This document shows, piece by piece, positions 48,196-52,248 of a stretch of DNA of 52,248 bases. Position 1 is the stretch's first letter, and every line of letters begins with the position of its first letter. This DNA comes from Parapedobacter sp. SGR-10 (GTDB taxonomy: Bacteria; Bacteroidota; Bacteroidia; Sphingobacteriales; Sphingobacteriaceae), in contig NZ_JAAJTJ010000029.1 of NCBI RefSeq assembly GCF_011030405.1, forward strand, positions 1 to 52,248, read 5' to 3'. The position numbers were made by a program, and so were the translations under genes. Under the pieces are notes generated by a model. That model was not told where the DNA came from. It saw only the letters and a program-made list of their open reading frames with translations, and did not search any database.

Positions 48196-48825
48196 TTATA
48201 ACTTCAAATCCGCTACAATCTTTTCTAACGGATACTCTGCCGTGCACAATGCGGTATGGAAACCCATGTCTTTTGCCGTTTCCAAATGTTGTGGGCTATC
48301 GTCTATAAACAATGTCTCGTCGGGGACAATACCTGTTTCTTGGACCACTCGCTCAAAGATTGCCGGATCGGGCTTGCGTAGACCTATAGCGTGCGAATAA
48401 TAGGTTTTTTCAAAGAAGACCGAATTGTCCGGCACATCATATCGATCCTGAATATGCTGCATGCAATATGCGTAATGGATCTCATTGTTATTGCTTAACA
48501 AAAATGTACGGTATTTTGTTTTGAGGTATTCCAATATTTCGTGCTTGCCGTGAGGTACACCGATGAGGAGGGCATTCCACGCATGATCTATTTGCTCGTC
48601 CGTCAGGTCGGGACGGTTGGCACGTTCGCGGATCCCGGTTCTGAATTCAGCAGCACTGATTTCTCCTCGGTCAAAAGCATCAAATAAAGGGTCTTGTGCC
48701 CTATGGCCGAAGAAATCATCTACATTTGTGATACCCAACGACATAAAAGCCTCTTTTACTCGGACGAAGTCTATCATGAAAATCACATTACCGTAATCGA
48801 GGATAATATTTTTAATTTTTTGCAT
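48196..48825 (-). CDS. HAD-family hydrolase (YihX-like phosphatase)
   Basis: A 209-residue haloacid-dehalogenase-fold phosphatase. Motif I is ILDYGNVIF (DxGNV form, as in YihX-like sugar-phosphate phosphatases), motif II FLLSNNN, motif III with KPDPAIFE and motif IV LFIDDSPQHLETAK. The cap domain contains FDRGEISAAEFR. I start at ATG 48825 (MQKIKNIILDYGN); an upstream frame to 48882 adds a stretch with no family match. Likely cytoplasmic. Confidence 0.88.
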   Translation of the reverse strand: MQKIKNIILDYGNVIFMIDFVRVKEAFMSLGITNVDDFFGHRAQDPLFDAFDRGEISAAEFRTGIRERANRPDLTDEQIDHAWNALLIGVPHGKHEILEYLKTKYRTFLLSNNNEIHYAYCMQHIQDRYDVPDNSVFFEKTYYSHAIGLRKPDPAIFERVVQETGIVPDETLFIDDSPQHLETAKDMGFHTALCTAEYPLEKIVADLKL

Positions 48826-48933
48826 AGAAAATTTTGTTTTCTCGCCGCAAATATCGATAATTGCATCGTCAAAAAGGAACAATATTGACTTTTTAGAGAC
48901 AACTGTGTATATCAGAGGTGAATATAAAATAGC

Positions 48934-49007
48934 GCGCCTATAGCTCAGTTGGTTAGAGTAGAAGACTCATAATCTTTTGGTCCCTGGTTCGAGCCCAGGT
49001 GGGCGCA
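48934..49007 (+). tRNA. tRNA-Met (anticodon CAT)
   Basis: A cloverleaf of 74 bases. The acceptor GCGCCTA pairs with TGGGCGC, the anticodon loop is CTCATAA with CAT, and the T loop is TTCGAGC. The form fits elongator tRNA-Met, although a lysidine-modified tRNA-Ile(CAT) cannot be excluded by eye. The integrase gene starts 190 bp downstream, so this tRNA is the likely attachment site. Confidence 0.93.
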
Positions 49008-49014
49008 CAAATCG

Positions 49015-49052
49015 AAAAAGTCGTTTTTCCGCAAGGGAAAACGACTTTTTTC
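49015..49052 (+). terminator. Terminator after tRNA-Met
   Basis: A 16-bp stem (aaaaagtcgtttttcc against gggaaaacgacttttt, one G-U pair) with a gcaa tetraloop and a T-run. Confidence 0.92.
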
Positions 49053-49197
49053 GTTTCTTAGGGCACTTTAGGGACATCTGTCCTACGCCGAATCGGATAC
49101 TCCGAAACGACGTGACTTGCATAGATTTTTGTTGAACTTCACGTAAAAGTGTTACAAATGTGTTACAGCCCTTTTACGTGCCAATTTCGAAAGAACT

Positions 49198-50499
49198 ATG
49201 GCAACCGTTAGTGCAAAGGTGTTCGAGCATCACAAAAAAGCCGATGGCACCTACAATGTGAAAATTTGTGTGCAACACAAAAGATTAAGAAAGTATCTTG
49301 ACACAACTCATTTCGTTGTCAGGAAACAATTAACCAAAGACTTTAAAGTCAAAGACCCGTTTATCGCCGACAAGGTCGAGAAGCAGCTTAGGGATTATCG
49401 AAAGATGATTAGCGAACTTGACGAACGACTGGATTATTTTACCGCTGAATCCCTGCGCGATTACCTGCGTGACAAAGATGAGGATATCGACTTCATCAAG
49501 TTTTGCGACCAACACATTGAACGTCTCAGAAAAGAAAAGCATACGGGAACGGCGAACAATCACAGGAAAATCCGTAACAGTCTGGTCGACTATTTCAATC
49601 GGACATCCGTCTCGATCAAGGAGATCAATTCCAATATGCTGATGGCATACGAACGTTATATGCGGTCAGAAAGAACAATGACACGGATCAACCAATTGGG
49701 AAATGAAGTTACGACCAAAGAAAAAGGGTTGTCCGATAGCGGTCTGCATAATCAGATGCGCGACCTGCGGACGTTATTCAATGCTGCACGTGACCTATAC
49801 AACAATGAAGACCTCGGCATATACCGCATCAAACATTATCCGTTCAAGAGATACAAAGTCGGTTCGCCACCTCTCACCAAGAAAAGGAACAATACGCTTG
49901 AACAGGTGCTGGTGATAAGGGATTGTGTCACCAAACCCGGAAGCCGCGCGGAATTGGCCAAAGAACTCTATATGCTTTCGTTCTACCTCTGCGGAATGAA
50001 CGCCGTTGACCTTTACCAATTAACCGAGTGTGATATTAGAAACGGCCGGGTGGATTACAACCGTTCCAAGACCGAGGGCAAACGTAAGGACAATGCCTTT
50101 ATCAGCATCAAGATTGTCGAGGAAGCCAAACCGTTACTCGAAAAATACACAGGCAAATTATCCTTACGTTATTCCAGTTGCGACGGTCTCAATTGGGCAT
50201 TGTGCAAAGGTATGGAGCAGTTGCGTAAATTGACTGGAATACCGGAGCTCACCTTGTATTGGGCAAGGCACACCTTTGCCAATACCGCACGCAACGATTG
50301 CCGTATGAGCAAAGATGATGTGGCACTTGCGCTCAATCACGTTGACGAAGGTAATCGTACCACGGACATCTATATAGCCAAAGATTGGAAGATCGTCGAT
50401 GACGTACAGCGGAGAGTAATTGCGCAACTTAAAAAAGTCGAAGTCAAGTGGGTGAAGAAAACACAAAAGGGAAACAAAACAGACAAAGTCGCTGCCTAA
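49198..50499 (+). CDS. Tyrosine-type site-specific recombinase (integrase)
   Basis: A 433-residue integrase that moves the element in and out of the chromosome. Arm-type N-terminal domain (residues 1-90), SAM-like core-binding domain (about 95-210) and catalytic domain follow in order. In the catalytic domain RSKTEGK holds the Lys, YWARHTFAN the Arg-His pair, LALNHVDEGN the His and TDIYIAKDW the nucleophile Tyr. The position of the first catalytic Arg reads SFYLCGMNAVDLYQL, with Cys and no Arg, as in some Bacteroidota integrases where this residue is displaced. ATG start, no Shine-Dalgarno. Confidence 0.92.
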   Translation: MATVSAKVFEHHKKADGTYNVKICVQHKRLRKYLDTTHFVVRKQLTKDFKVKDPFIADKVEKQLRDYRKMISELDERLDYFTAESLRDYLRDKDEDIDFIKFCDQHIERLRKEKHTGTANNHRKIRNSLVDYFNRTSVSIKEINSNMLMAYERYMRSERTMTRINQLGNEVTTKEKGLSDSGLHNQMRDLRTLFNAARDLYNNEDLGIYRIKHYPFKRYKVGSPPLTKKRNNTLEQVLVIRDCVTKPGSRAELAKELYMLSFYLCGMNAVDLYQLTECDIRNGRVDYNRSKTEGKRKDNAFISIKIVEEAKPLLEKYTGKLSLRYSSCDGLNWALCKGMEQLRKLTGIPELTLYWARHTFANTARNDCRMSKDDVALALNHVDEGNRTTDIYIAKDWKIVDDVQRRVIAQLKKVEVKWVKKTQKGNKTDKVAA

Positions 50500-50508
50500 T
50501 AAAAGAGC

Positions 50509-50545
50509 ATGAATTACATAGGAATAATTTTCTCATGTAATTCAT
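50509..50545 (+). terminator. Hairpin after the integrase gene
   Basis: A perfect 11-bp inverted repeat (atgaattacat 50509-50519, atgtaattcat 50535-50545) with a 15-base loop, ten bases after the integrase stop. No long T-run, so it may be a weak terminator. Confidence 0.5.
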
Positions 50546-50575
50546 TTAATGTATTTAAACACGTAAATTTGGATA

Positions 50576-50740
50576 ATGATGAAAAATGTAATTTGGTTTT
50601 TTATTACTTGCATCATTGCGACGGTAGGGTTCTTTGCAGCGTTATCTATGAAAACTCCTTGGATAGGATTTACCGTAGCTTTTGGGATATGGTTTATATT
50701 TATATGGACTACAACGAAACCAAGAAAACGTAGGCGCTAA
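50576..50740 (+). CDS. Small membrane protein
   Basis: A 54-residue protein with two predicted helices (VIWFFITCIIATVGFFAAL and WIGFTVAFGIWFIFIW) and a positive tail KPRKRRR, which would keep the C-terminus in the cytoplasm. I do not recognise a family. A longer frame on the same strand (50509-50733) has no such pattern and starts inside a hairpin, so this frame is the better gene. An ATG at 50579 is an alternative start. Possible cargo of the element. Confidence 0.55.
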   Translation: MMKNVIWFFITCIIATVGFFAALSMKTPWIGFTVAFGIWFIFIWTTTKPRKRRR

Positions 50741-50844
50741 TGCATAGATGGTGATAGAGAGTGTAAATTAAACTAGGTCATTGAAAACTAACTCTTAATA
50801 ATCAATTTTTTTTGTCAACTTATAGAACGTCTTTTTAATTTTCA

Positions 50845-50852
50845 TATATTTG
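50845..50852 (+). promoter_or_regulatory. Candidate -7 element of the efflux gene
   Basis: TATATTTG fits TAnnTTTG and stands six bases before the leader frame ATG. No -33 at the usual distance, so the call is uncertain. Confidence 0.4.
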
Positions 50853-50857
50853 CACCT

Positions 50858-50908
50858 ATGAACTATTCAGGAAATACAGCAATGATGGCGAAACCTTGGA
50901 TTAACTAA
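50858..50908 (+). CDS. Candidate leader peptide (16 residues)
   Basis: The frame ATG to TAA encodes MNYSGNTAMMAKPWIN. It ends inside a hairpin (ggatta-ac-taatcc, 50898-50911), followed by a second (gagtgt / acactc, 50912-50934) and then a terminator-like hairpin. This layout is typical of attenuation controlled by ribosome stalling before antibiotic-resistance genes. I do not know this exact peptide. Confidence 0.5.
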   Translation: MNYSGNTAMMAKPWIN

Positions 50909-50934
50909 TCCGAGTGTCGCTTTAATACACACTC
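50898..50934 (+). promoter_or_regulatory. Leader hairpins of the efflux gene
   Basis: Two adjacent stems: ggatta/taatcc (50898-50911) around the leader stop codon, and gagtgt/acactc (50912-50934). Ribosome position on the leader peptide could decide which forms. Confidence 0.5.
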
Positions 50935-50944
50935 CCCTTTCTTA

Positions 50945-50977
50945 GAAGACAATCTTGGTATTGCTCTTCCAATTTTT
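50945..50977 (+). terminator. Terminator-like hairpin in the leader of the efflux gene
   Basis: gaagacaat pairs with attg-c-tcttc (one bulged base), followed by caattttt. It lies 27 bases before the MFS start, so it would end transcription before the gene unless relieved. Confidence 0.6.
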
Positions 50978-51003
50978 GTTGTATAATTATTTCATAAATT
51001 TTC

Positions 51004-52221
51004 ATGGAAAATGGAAAATGGTTGCAGACCTATCTGTTTATATGGTCTGGACAGTTTATTTCTATGCTGACCAGCTATGCTGTTAATTTTGCGATTGTTA
51101 TATGGTTGAGTTTGGAACATAGCTCTGCTGAAGTTTTGGCTATCGCCGGAATATCAGCACTATTTCCGCAGGCCTTAATTGGGCCTTTCGCAGGCGTATT
51201 TATCGATCGATGGAACCGTAAGAAAGTATTGATATTGTCTGATGCTTTTTTAGCATTATGCGCTTTGATCATGATCATCCTTTTACGTTATGAAACAGTT
51301 AATCTGAACTGGATTTATCTAATGTTGGGGTTGCGGTCCATCGGAAACGCCTTTCATTCACCGGCAATGCAGGCGATCGCACCGCTTATTGTGCCCCAGC
51401 AGGAGTTACTGCGGGTAGCGGGGATCAACCAGTTATTACAGTCGCTAAGCCGTATAGCAGGGCCAGCAATCGGAACACTGGCAATAACGTACATGTCGAT
51501 TCCTAATGTATTGTATTTGGATATTCTAGGAGCCGTTGCAGCAATTACTTCGTTGGTATCTGTGCATATCCCCCATGTCAGACAATCGACGGAATCAACG
51601 CTCAACAACGTAGTGATGGAATTGAAGGATGGATTTGAAACGGTGGTGCAAAATAGAGTGTTGAGGCTATTATTCATATTTGCGATGATGGTTACGTTCT
51701 TTATTATGCCCGCTGCTATTATGTTTCCCTTGCTGACAACGGGACATTACCAAGGCGGAAAACTGGAAATGAGTTTAATTGAAATCGTTTGGAGCGTAGG
51801 GATGCTTATAGGTGGAACTATTTTGGGCGCAGTGAAAATCAGAATTCCTAAAATTATTCTGGTTAATACTATGCACATACTATTAGGGACATCTTTTATC
51901 CTGTGTGGTGGGTTGCCGTCAGGCTGGTTTATCGGATATGCAACGACAACACTTTTGGGGGGTGTAGCGATCTCTATATTTTCAGCATCTTTTGCTGCTA
52001 TTCTTCAAGAAGAAATCGCGCCAAGTATGTTGGGACGCGTATTTTCAATGTATTACAGTATGGCGGTTTTGCCAACCATAGTTGGTTTATTATTCACTGG
52101 GGCAATAGCGGAAACAATCGGAGTAGCCAATTCTTTTCTAATTTCAGGGGTGGTGGTAGTCCTTATTGGAGTGCTGTCGTTTTTAACCTCTGCATTGACG
52201 AAGAATGGAAAACAAATGTAA
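51004..52221 (+). CDS. MFS efflux transporter, Mef-like
   Basis: A 405-residue inner-membrane exporter of the DHA3 group with about 12 helices. The pattern resembles the macrolide pump MefA: WSGQFISMLTSYAVNFAIVIWL, GPFAGVFIDRWNRKKVLI (the loop 2-3 motif with D and R), LGLRSIGNAFHSPAMQAIAPLIVP, GINQLLQSLSRIAGPAIG and PSMLGRVFSMYYSMAVLP. Identity to MefA is clearly low, so the drug substrate is not certain. The leader with peptide and terminator suggests expression induced by a ribosome-targeting drug (inference). It lies on the integrative element. Confidence 0.82.
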   Translation: MENGKWLQTYLFIWSGQFISMLTSYAVNFAIVIWLSLEHSSAEVLAIAGISALFPQALIGPFAGVFIDRWNRKKVLILSDAFLALCALIMIILLRYETVNLNWIYLMLGLRSIGNAFHSPAMQAIAPLIVPQQELLRVAGINQLLQSLSRIAGPAIGTLAITYMSIPNVLYLDILGAVAAITSLVSVHIPHVRQSTESTLNNVVMELKDGFETVVQNRVLRLLFIFAMMVTFFIMPAAIMFPLLTTGHYQGGKLEMSLIEIVWSVGMLIGGTILGAVKIRIPKIILVNTMHILLGTSFILCGGLPSGWFIGYATTTLLGGVAISIFSASFAAILQEEIAPSMLGRVFSMYYSMAVLPTIVGLLFTGAIAETIGVANSFLISGVVVVLIGVLSFLTSALTKNGKQM

Positions 52222-52248
52222 ATGTTAAATAAAAACAATTTAAAAATA

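Larger units (their letters stand above)
49009..52248. mobile_element. Left end of a tRNA-associated integrative element (partial)
   Basis: A tyrosine recombinase gene begins 190 bp after the 3' end of tRNA-Met and reads away from it, the usual layout of an integrated element. A Mef-like efflux gene follows as cargo. No second copy of the tRNA 3' end is seen before the window ends, so the right boundary and size are unknown. Confidence 0.55.

Noticed and set aside
50509..50733. 74-codon frame after the integrase
   Set aside because: It starts inside a perfect hairpin and overlaps a better frame for a small membrane protein.
1..52248. CRISPR array, rRNA genes, complete insertion sequences
   Set aside because: I found no regularly spaced identical repeats, no rRNA sequence and no transposase frame.

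Overview
This window looks like the chromosome of a Bacteroidota, most likely a member of Sphingobacteriaceae (Sphingobacterium or a close relative). The evidence is a SusC/SusD pair, the Bacteroidota promoter form (TTG, about 20 bp, TAnnTTTG), an almost complete lack of Shine-Dalgarno sequences except before rpsU, Bacteroidota-only families (DUF5606, DUF4625, DUF4886, DUF3857 pairs, triple-Y LuxR regulator), and lipoproteins and TonB receptors with N-terminal carboxypeptidase-regulatory domains. The genus is inferred, not proven.

Layout. (1) 1-11.3 kb is mostly core genome: an unrecognised Bacteroidota protein, speA (arginine decarboxylase) divergent from argS, two Gfo/Idh/MocA oxidoreductases, a YhiN-type flavoprotein, a cyclophilin/DUF5606 pair, rplU-rpmA and a DEAD-box helicase. 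(2) 11.3-21.4 kb is a metal (almost certainly zinc) homeostasis island: a Fur-family regulator preceded by a broken folE N-terminus, two COG0523 GTPases, a TonB receptor, three DUF4625 lipoproteins rich in His, a DUF3299 periplasmic protein, a small unknown protein and a thioredoxin-reductase-like enzyme with a Tat-like leader. Three forward promoters in the island share a 13-bp palindrome of the form GCAACANTGTTGC placed on the -33 element; two of them carry a second copy on the -7, exactly 39 bp away. The third palindrome lies in a divergent gap and may also serve the DUF3299 gene. (3) 21.4-29.7 kb holds tRNA-Ala, a DUF3857/transglutaminase pair of which one member lacks the catalytic residues, an ABC exporter, and a run of small genes (a truncated SRPBCC fragment, DoxX, DUF1801, SRPBCC, VOC). 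(4) 29.7-42.8 kb is a complete polysaccharide utilisation locus on the minus strand: a one-component propeller/triple-Y/LuxR regulator, SusC, SusD, a DUF4886 SGNH-like lipoprotein, a GH144-type glucanase and a GH3 beta-glucosidase. The enzyme pair points to beta-1,2-glucan. (5) 42.8-48.9 kb holds a highly structured inverted-repeat element abutting tRNA-Ser, an EEP-family enzyme, a glycosyltransferase / flippase-like / glycosyltransferase operon, rpsU with a perfect Shine-Dalgarno, and a HAD phosphatase. (6) 48.9-52.2 kb starts with tRNA-Met(CAT), followed at once by a tyrosine recombinase, a small membrane protein and a Mef-like MFS pump with a candidate leader-peptide attenuator. This looks like the left end of an integrative element whose right end lies outside the window.

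How the parts work together. In the zinc island the regulator probably represses outer-membrane uptake (TonB receptor), capture (His-rich lipoproteins) and intracellular delivery (COG0523 GTPases) when metal is replete. In the PUL the membrane-spanning regulator would sense an oligosaccharide in the periplasm, SusCD would import glucan fragments, the DUF4886 protein could remove ester substituents, GH144 would cut the backbone and GH3 would release glucose. All functions are inferred from sequence read by eye; no database search was run.
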